Positions 12,712 through 22,301 of a stretch of DNA of 64,000 nt are shown one piece after another. A program made the position numbers and the translations under genes. The first letter of the stretch is position 1; every line of letters starts with the position of its first letter. This DNA comes from Rotaria sp. Silwood1 (Eukaryota; Rotifera; Eurotatoria; Philodinida; Philodinidae): positions 198,809 to 262,808 of the forward strand of contig CAJNOP010000137.1 of the NCBI GenBank assembly GCA_905250075.1. The letters are read 5' to 3'. The notes beneath the pieces are model-generated. The model was given only the letters and a program-made list of their open reading frames with translations, was not told the DNA's origin and did no database searches.

Positions 12712-12799
12712 GGGTGTGGGTGTGGGTGTGGGTGGGTGTGGGTGTATGTATGTAGAAGCGTATCTCTTCTTGCACATACTCACACCCACACCCACACCC
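12712..12799. repeat. Head-to-head telomere-like repeats (TGTGGG / CCCACA)
   Basis: About 33 bp of (GTGTGG)n on the plus strand (12712-12744), a spacer of about 35 bp that is itself partly self-complementary (GTATGTATGTAGAAG against CTTCTTGCACATAC), then about 21 bp of (CACACC)n (12779-12799). The G-rich strand points into the junction from both sides, as at a fusion of two chromosome ends. TGTGGG is, to my knowledge, the telomeric repeat reported for bdelloid rotifers. The arrays are short and slightly degenerate, so this would be an old or eroded interstitial site. Confidence 0.7.
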
Positions 12800-13438
12800 T
12801 AGATTAATGCTGATGCTTGAATAGATAAAAATGGAAATTTTGATTTAAAAGTTCTTGTTGCTGTTAAACTTTTTATAATTGCTGTTGCTATTGGTTGTTC
12901 TAAATAACCTAGACATGGTAAATTAAGTAAATCAATTGGAGTTTTTGGTCGAGAAAGCTTATTTGGTAATCGAATATTCCAATATTTTTCTGATTGTCTA
13001 AGAGAAGAGAAGGAAAAAAAGAATTTCACAACTAAATAAAAAATAAAAGAAACCTCATAAATTTTTCACGTGCTTCTTCATTTAATAGAAAATATAATTT
13101 ATCACGATATTCAACAGCAAATTCTTGTTGTCCAAGTACAAGACATTCGTATCTAAAAATGATAAAAATAAATTTGAAAAAGTTTTATAAAAAAAAGTGT
13201 TTACCTTTTACCACCATCAAGATAAGTTGCTGAACAATAACTAGCAAATTCAATAGGTTTAGGAAACATTGGTTTTGCTTCTGCTTCAGTTCGTCGATGT
13301 ACTCGACGATTTGGTGCTGGTAGTAATTTACGAGGTTCAAGTGGAGCAAAACGTTCAGGATCATCCAAAAATAGTTGAAGTTCTTTTGGTCCAGCCATAC
13401 GATAATATCGTCCAAACAAATAGGCACCAGGTTTTTTT
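12799..13438 (-). pseudogene. Adenylate kinase 9-like gene fragment, cut at the telomere-like repeat
   Basis: Three exons on the minus strand, 13438-13205, 13152-13054 and 12997-12799, with proper GT..AG introns and matching phases. The translation holds GRYYRMAGPKELQLFLDDPE, then AVEYRDKLYFLLNEEAREKF, then LPCLGYLEQPIATAIIKSLT and FPFLSIQASALI. These conserved-looking blocks suggest the C-terminal repeat region of a ciliary adenylate kinase 9-like protein, though this rests on my memory of the family. The stop codon TAG is made from the first bases of the CCCTA/TAGGG junction, so the reading frame ends exactly where the telomere-like array begins. No 5' exons are visible upstream, where the large palindrome lies. 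I infer a terminally deleted, non-functional remnant. Confidence 0.55.
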
Positions 13439-13671
13439 CTAATTCAGATCAAAATCGGATTTCAATTTCGAGCTGGGATCAGAGTTGGAGCCGGTCCGGT
13501 TCGGCCGGTGATCGACCGGTTCCAAAAGTTTTTCAGACCGGTAAAAATGGGTCGGCTTGCCAAATCATTTTTAATCGGTTAAAGAAAATAGCTTTAAAAC
13601 CATTCAGTTTCCTTTTTTTGCTTCTATTTTAGGAAGCTTTAAGAGAAAATATCGTGTCATAGTCGTTTATC

Positions 13672-16600
13672 TTTTTAAGAGAGCGTCCACGAGAAAATCA
13701 AACATTTTTCAACATGGTCATACTCTCGAAAAATTTGAACCCTATATTTTATCATTGGAAATGAAAGAGCAAAGTGAGAAACCGATAAATCCAAAATTTT
13801 AGCTCATTCTGACTTACCGATGAAAAGTTATAAAGTACAAACTGAAAGCACCTTCAACAGGTTTGGAAAAAAAAAATTTTCTTTTTGAAAAATTTGGTAA
13901 GTTAGTATTTGGTCATTTTTTCCACAGTGAATTCTCAGAATCTTTTCGAGTAATATACCAACTGATAGAGCGAATTGCTCTCCACAAAACTGTATATGTC
14001 ATCTTCTCCTCACCCTTCATTTTCTAGGTACAACAATGGCGAAACTATATTCAGCATAAACTTGCTGACATTATTCACCCAGTAAAAAATTTTAGGATTA
14101 AAATCGATTACAATCACAAAAACCTGTGGTCATAATCGAAATTAATAACCCGATTATTTTGCATCATAATCAAAATTATAATCGATTATTGTCCGATTGA
14201 TAATCAACTCTAATCAATTAGAAAGCAGTATTAATCGATAGTTGTTGATTGCAAACGTGATTTTAACCGATTATAATTTCGATTTTGATGCTACAAATCA
14301 GGTTAGAGATTTCGATTAAAATCTCGATTATTTTACTTCATAATCCAATATGAAATTTCGATTATCATCGATTATAACCGACCAGAAAGATTTTAATCAA
14401 TTACAATGACTGATTCTCGTGGATTATTGTCTCCGCTTCCATGCAACGAACTCATGAAAACAATGGTTGCTTGTTCATGAGGAATTGACTTCATCTCTTA
14501 TGTGCGACTGATCATCAATCGAGCTTTCAAAAGCTACCCTCTGGATAGAATTTGGAAATCTAATTGTAATAGCCTTCGCATGTCGACTCGTAGTTTACTT
14601 CTCAATTCTCCATTAGAGGAATGTTCATACTAAGCCTTGAGTTCGATCAGTTGAAACGGTAGTTAATAATGTCACACCATTTCTTTCTTCGAGATTTTAG
14701 TTTTACACCCTCTTCATGTAAAACAAATCGAATTTGTCAAGTTGTTTCGTTTCCAAATCAATTATTCTTTGGAGTTATCTTATGAGTTCGATAACTTCGT
14801 ACTGTTTAGTAATCTTCTAGATGCTCTTGTTAATGTTGAAATCCTTGATCCTTTTCTCTCAATGAGCTTATTGAATAGGTCAATCAAAAACATCCCTTCT
14901 GATTCAGTAGAACTTATTTCTTCTTCAAACATTAAACTAGATTATTTCAACACTCGACATCTTTGAAGAACTTCAGCCTACAGAAAAACTAATCGTTGTA
15001 ACTTTCGCCCCGAAAGCATTCAATCCTGAACTGAATCCGAGATGAAGCTATCGCAATTAGTTTTTTTCATAGCTTGAAGTTCTTCAAAGATATCACGTAT
15101 CGAAATAATAGTTTAATGTTTGAAGAACAGTTATCTTTGAAATAATTTCGACAGTATAATCAGTTTGCCTCGCACTGATACGAAACTCTATTGAACCAGA
15201 AAGGATGTTTCATGATTGGCGTATTCAATAAGCTCATTGACAGGAAAGGATTAAGGATTTCAACATTAACAAGAGCATCTAGAAGATTACTAAAAAGTAC
15301 AAAGTTATGAAACTCATAGAATAACTCCAAAGAGTAATTGAGTTGGATACGGAACAGTTTGACAAAGTCCATGAGTTTTCCATAAAGAGAATCTAGAACT
15401 AAAGACTTCAAGAAAGAAGTGGTGTGACATTATTACCGCTCATTTCAATTGATTGAACTCAAGACTTAGTTTTAACACTTCTCTAATGGAGGATTGAGAA
15501 GTAAACTACGAGTCAACATGCGAAGGCTATTACAGTTAGATTTCTCAAATTCTATTTTGAACGTAGCTTTTGAAAGATCGATTGACGATCAGTTGAACGT
15601 AAGAAGCGAAGTCAAATCATCATAGAAGTATTTATGAAGCGCGAAAGTAAATCGAACAGGCAACCATTGTTTTCATGAGTTCGCCTGATGGAAGGGGAGA
15701 GAATAACTCACGAAAATCGATCATTGTAAGTGATTAAAATCTTTCTGGCCGGTTATAATTGATGACAATTGAAATTTCAAATCAGATTCTGAAATAATCG
15801 AGATTACAATCAATTTTAATCGAAATCTCTAACCTGATTTTGTAGCATCAAAATCGAAATTATAATCAGTTAAAATCACGTTTGCAATCAACAACTATCG
15901 ATTAATACTGCTTTCTAATTGATTAGAGTTGATTATCAATCGGATTATAATCGGTTATAATTTCGATTATGACCACAGGTTTTTGTGATTGTAATCGATT
16001 TTAATCCTAAAATTTTTTACTGGGTGAATAATGTCAGCAAGTTTAATAGCTATAAATGTAGACCGACATTTAGTAAAATAAGCTGCAGATAAAATAATTG
16101 TTGTAATTTTACTAGTACAAGATTAAAAAGTTGATCAAATGGGTGTATAATAGTATTCGATTTTGTAGAGTTCATTCGTTGAAAGCAATTCAAAACAAAA
16201 TAAAGCAAATTACTAAATTATATAGCATTTGAGAACATCTTAAAAACGCGATTCATTTACTTTAGCAAGCTATGAATTGAATATGAAGTATCTATATTGT
16301 ACTGCACATTTTCTGAAAAAAAGAATCACTAACCCATATGATATAAGTGACTTTCAAAATTTTTGAATAACCTATCTTATGAGTTTTTCAATGGTGAAAA
16401 ATAAATCTCAATTCGGTTCCTAGTTGGAAGAAAAGTCAGAGGTAGCATATACATAAATGGTGCATAAAAATAATGATAAATATGGTTTTCAAGATAGTAG
16501 TTGAATATTTTTTGTGGCTTGGATGAACATCATGTGCTACTTTGATTTCAAGAATTTAATATTCATTTGATAGCTCTTTCTTTGCTGTATTCAAAACCAT

Positions 16601-17071
16601 AAAACATTTCTGGGACCATTAGAATTAGCATAGAAATATAGATTGCAATGAAAAAGAGAACAAGAGAAAAATGCGAAAAAAGCAGTAGGGTTGATCTAGT
16701 TTCGCGATTGTTTTACCTAGAAAATGAAGGGTGATGCGAAGATGACATATGCAGTTTTGTAGAGAGCAATTCGCTCTATCAGTTGGTATATTACTCGAAA
16801 AGATTCTGAGAATTCACTGTGGAAAAAAGTGAGGAAATATTAGTCCACCAAATTTTTCAAAAACAAAATTTTTTTTTCTAAACCTGTTGACAGTGCTTTC
16901 AGTTTGTAGTTCATAACTTTTCATCGGTAAGTCAGAATGAGCTAAAATTTTGAATTTATCGGTTTCTCACTTTGCTCTTTCATTTCGAATCATAAAATAT
17001 AGGGTTCAAATTTTTCGAGAGTACGACCATGTTGAAAAATGTTTGATTTTCTCGTGGACTCTCTCTTAAAA
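13672..17071. repeat. 3.4-kb nested palindromic (foldback) element
   Basis: Outer arms at 13672-14048 and 16696-17071 are inverted copies (GTCCACGAGAAAATCAAACA against TGTTTGATTTTCTCGTGGAC). Inner arms of about 1 kb each, 14058 to about 15030 and about 15040-16045, are inverted copies meeting near 15.03 kb, beginning with AAACTTGCTGACATTATTCA. About 650 bp of unpaired sequence (16046-16695) sits only on the right side between inner and outer arms. Identity is high but not perfect. Mirror-image short open frames occur in the inner arms (14742-14966 plus, 15411-15160 minus), with no known domain. Confidence 0.85.
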
Positions 17072-19178
17072 ATAGGTCGCATTGGGACTATTGAAGCTTA
17101 TCAAGTTTTGGTCCCAACTACTTTCCTTTCCTAAGTACTACAACTTTGTTGAATTTTTTTGCCTCTGGTAAGGTTTGGTAAAACAAGTCAAAGTAAGCCA
17201 TTTCAACTTGAAATTTCTTGCAGATATAGATCTCGTGGATCTTAGATTATTTTGAAAATGCTGAGCTTTCTTACTTTTTGCTGGTGATAAACGCTTATTT
17301 TTTTTTGGATATTAAATAGCTCAAGAAGAACACTTCTTTTTTAGTAGAAATTTTCAGAGCATTCTAAGGTCTACAAAACTTACTATGGGCAATATTTTAG
17401 GTGAAAATAGGCATTGCATTAAATCCTGTTTTTAAGTGATAAAGATGACTCATTTTCGATATCAAGTGCCATCAGTTCCTGTTAAACTTTCTGGTACTCT
17501 CTACTCAACTTTTATTGCTCTATCTGCTGCTAGTTACAGATAGAGCAACAAAAGTTGAGTAGAGAGAACCCGAAGATTTGACAGAAACTGACGGTTCTTG
17601 ACATCGTAAATGAGTCATCTTTATCACCTAAAAACAGGATTTGGTTCTCGATAGGAAAGTCAATTGAAAACAAGGTTCTTGTAGCAGCCTTCTTATTTCG
17701 TCATAGCATTTTCTTTTTCTATTTGTCTGTTATTTCTTATCTCAAAAAGGAGAATACATTAAGCTGTACACATGAAACGCTCTTTGTAACATATTCGCCC
17801 TAGCAGACGAACGATACATTTGAAAAATGTCCGTCAAATATAGTTTTCATGATGATATCAAGACAAAAAGATACGAATAATCTTTGATTATATTATATTT
17901 GTCAATTCATAGTAAAATTATTAAATTTATTATAATTTACGAACAATATCACTTGGCTTTTCATAATTATTTCAACAACAAAGGAAATAAGACATCCTTT
18001 TGATTAGACTTGAAATAATGCGATTCCATTTTTTCTACATTTTGGTTACTGTTGTCCATGCTGACTGCAGCCAAGGTAGTTCCGATAAGTCTGATATTCT
18101 TTATTCAGTTAGCAAAATTTTGAAATGATCGATCTCTCTACACGCACTCACTTTCACTATACTGATCATCTAAATAAAGTGTATGGCAAGGATTCATTTG
18201 AGCAGCCAACGTATGTCACGAGCTCATGTGTACATTAACGGATAGGTGGTTCAAAACAATAGATGTGCATAATTTTCTCAAGATTAAGCCATAACTAGAT
18301 GACACCGAAGTTCGAACATAGTAACCTTGACGAACATTATATCTATTCAATCTTATATAAAACACTATGATTCCAGCAAACCTACGAAGTTTTGCTTGTT
18401 CTCTCGAGATTGTAACAACACATGGGGAGAAAACAATTCTTGATGCATGTCCACATTATCCTTGAATAAATCTATATGGACAATTATAAATCGTGATTGT
18501 AGAAAATTATTAATTTCTATTAATATAATTGACATATTGGTTCTTTTCGCAGACTATGAAATAATATTTCGTGTAATTTTCTTATTATTTTTAATGGTCT
18601 ATTTATTAGAGATAAACATTCTTTTTCTGTAGTTTGAACTTTCCTAGCTGAACAACCTATTGACCTTCGTTTTGATAATACAAAGTGCGGAAATCAACAG
18701 AAGGAAATAATGCAAAGCACAGAAGACTTTGTCGTTCATATTTCCATAAACAAGATGCATTGTTCTCTCTTTTATGATTGTGAAACAAGAAAAAAATAAT
18801 ATGGTAACTAGTCATAAAAAGGAAAAAAATTATTAACGAATATTCGAATGACATTTATAACTAAACAAAAAAAAATAATTGTAAAATTCAATGATTGTTG
18901 AAAATCTTCTTTCATAAATCTTCTTAAATATGATTGTTTTAAGTGTTCATATTCGAAAAAGAAAAACATCATCAACTAATTTGATGACATAACAAACAAT
19001 AAATAGAAAGAAAGAAAGAAAAACTTCTAGGCTTTATATGAATGATGATAGCAAATAAAATAATATGAACGAAGAAAATCTCATACAAGACAAAGATAAG
19101 AGAAGGCAAAAAAAAATCTTTGCTTTTTTATGTCCTTCGAACACTATCTTATTTGTTGAAAGCATACATCATATTACA
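17072..19178. other. Intergenic region with one palindrome
   Basis: Apart from the palindrome at 17421-17643 I see no supported gene. A short GAAA microsatellite lies near 19008-19022. Sequence just before 19179 contains the PCTP-like 5' region. Confidence 0.4.
17421..17643. repeat. Palindrome with ~105-bp arms
   Basis: Left arm starts AAATCCTGTTTTTAAGTGAT and the right arm ends in ATCACCTAAAAACAGGATTT. The arms meet around 17528 at CTGCTGCTAGTTACAG, giving almost no loop. The centre pair is TACTCTCTACTCAACTTTTA against AAAAGTTGAGTAGAGAG. Such a near-perfect short-loop hairpin is typical of MITE or foldback elements. Confidence 0.8.
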
Positions 19179-21126
19179 ATGGAATCATCTCTAAGTATTG
19201 ATGAACTTATTCAAGAAATGGATAAACCTAATTTAACTGGTTGGAAATTATTTGCTCAAACTCCAGATGTATATGTCTATGGACGAACAGATGAAGGAAA
19301 TGTAAAAGATATCAATGAATCATAATAATCATTTTTTTTAAATCTTTATAGAAACTATTACGCTACAAATGTTATTCACACATTCCTGATGTAACACCTG
19401 AAGTTTTTTATAAAGTTGCACTTGATATTGAATATCGATTAATTTGGGATAAATACCTAAAAGGTAATTATTCATATTTGATTTAAATAAATCTTTTAAT
19501 AATAACCAATGTTTTATTTTTTTCTAGAAGCAAGAGAAATAAGTGATGGAGAAAAAAAAGGTGTTTATTGGCAAGTGACAATGCCATTATTTATTGACAA
19601 TCGCGACGTATCCTTTTTTCGTAAAACACAATATAAAAGGAGCACTGAAATATATGAGTTACAAGTTGAATCACCCGCTCATAGTAGAGCCCGTCGGATC
19701 GGAAAGTTTCCAACCCGAATCCGATTAAATCACTCTTAAGAAAATCAATTTTCGTGAGAATTATTAAAATTAAAGTAAATAAATGAGAAGACAGTATGAA
19801 GTCTGATTTTTTATCAACAACGTGATTTTTTTATTTGATACTTTCTTCTTTGCGAAACTTTTTGGTGATGTGTGTCATCGCTTATTTGAAAAATATGCTA
19901 TTTTTAGGAAATGCAGAAAAGTCTTCTCGTATGTTTTCCTTTATTTATGCTTTTTTTGATTACGCATTCCGGAATTCTCGAAGGAGCTTCATTGTAGACC
20001 ATTGCTTTTTCTTCACGTGAAAGAGCATTTATGAATTAAGCTTTGTTACTATTATACACAAGCGTACTTTTATAGCTAGAGCATCATTTTTTGAGAGATT
20101 GAAATTTTCATCCCTTTTCTTACCTCAAAAGTAAAAGTTTAAAGAAAAGACTCTTCCATGTGCTGCATCTTGAGATTCTCTTTTAAACAAAAAATAAAAA
20201 TAAAGTGTATAAAATAAGGATGTATTGAGAATTTCATGTTGCCAAACGAACAAAAGGTTTTCAGACACCGGTTTGGATTCAGGACCATCAGGACGGGCTC
20301 TAACCCACAGACTGTATAGTAATAACGTCTCTTTATAATATATGAGCTAGTATCTTATGATATTTCTGAACAATGAGATTAAGTAAAAGATTAGTGAAGA
20401 AATCTGACCCAAAATAGATTCGTCCAAAATTAACAACATCAACTATATCGTGTTTTTTGTATTTTAATCGCGAAGGAATTGCATTAACAGCTGTTGTTTC
20501 ATAATTCATTATAGGTTTTTCTTTTGAAAATATTAAATCCTTAACTTTGCTTTCCATATAAAATAGTATACATTTGTACGAGATTATGGTGAATATGATA
20601 TTGGTGATCGTCATTTTTATTATGCTATGGCACGTGCTGAACATTTTAAGAATGTGCCACCAAGAAAAAAAATTGTTCGTATTGAAACTTGTCAATCTCA
20701 AACATTACTTTGTTCAGATGGTGCAAAAGGTCTTAAATGTACTGTTAATATTTTAATAAAATCAATCTATAGAACTATTGAAAGATGATTTTGTTTTATT
20801 TATAGCTGTCTTTGTATATTGTGAAGATCCACGTGGTAATATTCCAAAAGCTGTTTGGAGTTGGGCTGCTAAAGTTAGCAAAAATTTTTTATATTAACAA
20901 AAAGAAAAACATTTGAATCATATTTTTATTTTAGTTTGGTGTTCCATTATATGCAAAATTAACACATAATGCATGTATTGCTTATCCTGCATGGATAAAA
21001 GATAAAAATACTAAATTACCTGATGTTACTGAAGATGATATTGATGAAGCAGCAATTATTGCAATGAGAACTGCAATAAATGATTTAGTAAATGATGATA
21101 ATGAAATTAAACAAGAAAAAGAATAG
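19179..21126 (+). CDS. PCTP: START-domain phosphatidylcholine transfer protein-like
   Basis: Six exons: 19179-19301, 19352-19463, 19528-19607, 20567-20729, 20806-20873 and 20935-21126, totalling 738 bases and 245 residues. The protein is a START-domain lipid carrier, expected to move phosphatidylcholine between membranes in the cytosol. Landmarks match PCTP/STARD2: YRLIWDKYLKE, GVYWQVTMPLFIDNRD, then YTFVRDYGEYDIG across the long intron, and NIPKAVWSWAAKFGVPLYA near the C-terminus. Using the donor GAC|GTATCC at 19608 rebuilds the conserved NRD-Y join; reading through it instead gives a misleading open frame to 19739. Intron 3 is about 960 bp while the others are 50-76 bp. The C-terminal acidic tail is longer than in vertebrates. 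It converges on the DUF4037 gene 57 bp away. Confidence 0.85.
19686..20301. mobile_element. Possible small inserted element in PCTP intron 3
   Basis: AGAGCCCGTC at 19686 and its exact inverse GACGGGCTCT at 20292 bracket about 615 bp of the unusually long third intron; GAATCC-like and ACCGG-like G/C-rich patches follow inside both ends. No target duplication is clear. Only ten terminal bases match perfectly, so this is tentative. Confidence 0.35.
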
Positions 21127-21182
21127 ATAATATGATGTGATGTTATTCAATTTATTTATTTATTTATTTTTTGTTTTGTTTT

Positions 21183-22301
21183 TTATTCAAAAATTTTTTT
21201 CAGTTTTAAACGTAATTCTGGATTCATAGCATCTGTGCTATCAATAAATAAATCAGTACTACCAATTTTTGGTAACTGTCGTATATGATCATTTTCTATT
21301 TGAACAAAAATAACATCTGCTATAGATCCTCCATTAATTACTTGAAATGGTCTATTATGAAATTGTGATATTTCAGTAATAATACTAGTTTTATTTGTAT
21401 TAAATAATTTTTCTTTTGTAATATATGCTAATCGTTGAGAAGCTATACTAAGATGATGTTCACGTTCTTGCCATGTATTTGCTAATTGAACTTGTCGAAG
21501 TATAGGTTCTAAATCATAACCATATGTTGTTAATTTTCGAAATGCTGTACCAAACCATTTTGCATAAGGATAATATTGTTTTTCTAGAAGAAAAACAAGA
21601 CGCATAATATCACGTATAAGACGATTTGCAATTAATGATGAACCAAGTTCATCATTAACTTGTCCAGCACGACTCATTAAATGTTCTTCTTGTCCAATAC
21701 GTTGCCAACAACAACCAATTAGATACAACGAAATATCTTTTGAATAATAAACAAGTTGTGATCGAATAGTTTCAATATTCATATTATCTGTATGATAAAA
21801 AACTCGACCTCGAACTATAGTTAATAAATGTTGACTAGGAAATGTTAACCAATCTTCAAATGTTGGTTCACCATTATGAATTGTCCAATTGAGATATTCA
21901 ATAAAAAATTGTTTCATTGTCATTATACGAATACCATGACATGTATTTTCTTGATCATTAGATACATTTATAAGAGTTATTTGCCCATCTTCTTCAATAT
22001 ACTTTTTAAATTGTGTTGAATAACCACAAATTGTTTTTTCTCGAAGATTTTTATTAAAAAATAATTCTAATTCATCAATATGTGTTTCATTTTCAAGTAA
22101 AAGATCAAATTTTGGTCCCCAATCATGATCACGAGATTGACTTGTATCAAAGCCAAGTACATCAGAACCGTGTCCTAAACGACAAGCTGTATATTGAAGT
22201 GAAGGATAATATTCATCGAGTAATGGTTTAGCAATATCAAAAAAGAATCGTTCACTTAAGTCAAGTCCATGAATAAAAGGAATGTCGTCTGGATATGGCA
22301 T
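21183..22301 (-). CDS. DUF4037 nucleotidyltransferase-like protein, intronless, foreign-type
   Basis: A single uninterrupted frame of 372 codons. The N-terminal part carries RLGHGSDVLGFD (residues 41-52) and SRDHDWGP (56-63), a nucleotidyltransferase-fold signature of the DUF4037 family. The middle carries DELGSSLIANRLIRDIMRLV (218-237) and PYAKWFGTAF (245-254), both hallmark blocks of the same family. These proteins are best known from bacteria (especially actinobacteria) and fungi; their function is unknown, though a link to aminoglycoside-type nucleotidyl transfer has been guessed from the fold. Lack of introns, while every animal-type neighbour is split, supports horizontal gain. Codon use is AT-rich like the host, so any transfer is old. 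An acceptor-like AATTATAG lies six bases before the ATG. Confidence 0.85.
   Translation of the reverse strand: MPYPDDIPFIHGLDLSERFFFDIAKPLLDEYYPSLQYTACRLGHGSDVLGFDTSQSRDHDWGPKFDLLLENETHIDELELFFNKNLREKTICGYSTQFKKYIEEDGQITLINVSNDQENTCHGIRIMTMKQFFIEYLNWTIHNGEPTFEDWLTFPSQHLLTIVRGRVFYHTDNMNIETIRSQLVYYSKDISLYLIGCCWQRIGQEEHLMSRAGQVNDELGSSLIANRLIRDIMRLVFLLEKQYYPYAKWFGTAFRKLTTYGYDLEPILRQVQLANTWQEREHHLSIASQRLAYITKEKLFNTNKTSIITEISQFHNRPFQVINGGSIADVIFVQIENDHIRQLPKIGSTDLFIDSTDAMNPELRLKLKKIFE

Noticed and set aside
19608-19739. Open-frame continuation of PCTP exon 3 as a true C-terminus
   Set aside because: Splicing at 19608 to 20567 restores the conserved NRD-Y join and the rest of the START domain, so this part is intron.
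20333-20701. Minus-strand 122-codon frame
   Set aside because: It lies antisense to PCTP exon 4 and has no splice or homology support.
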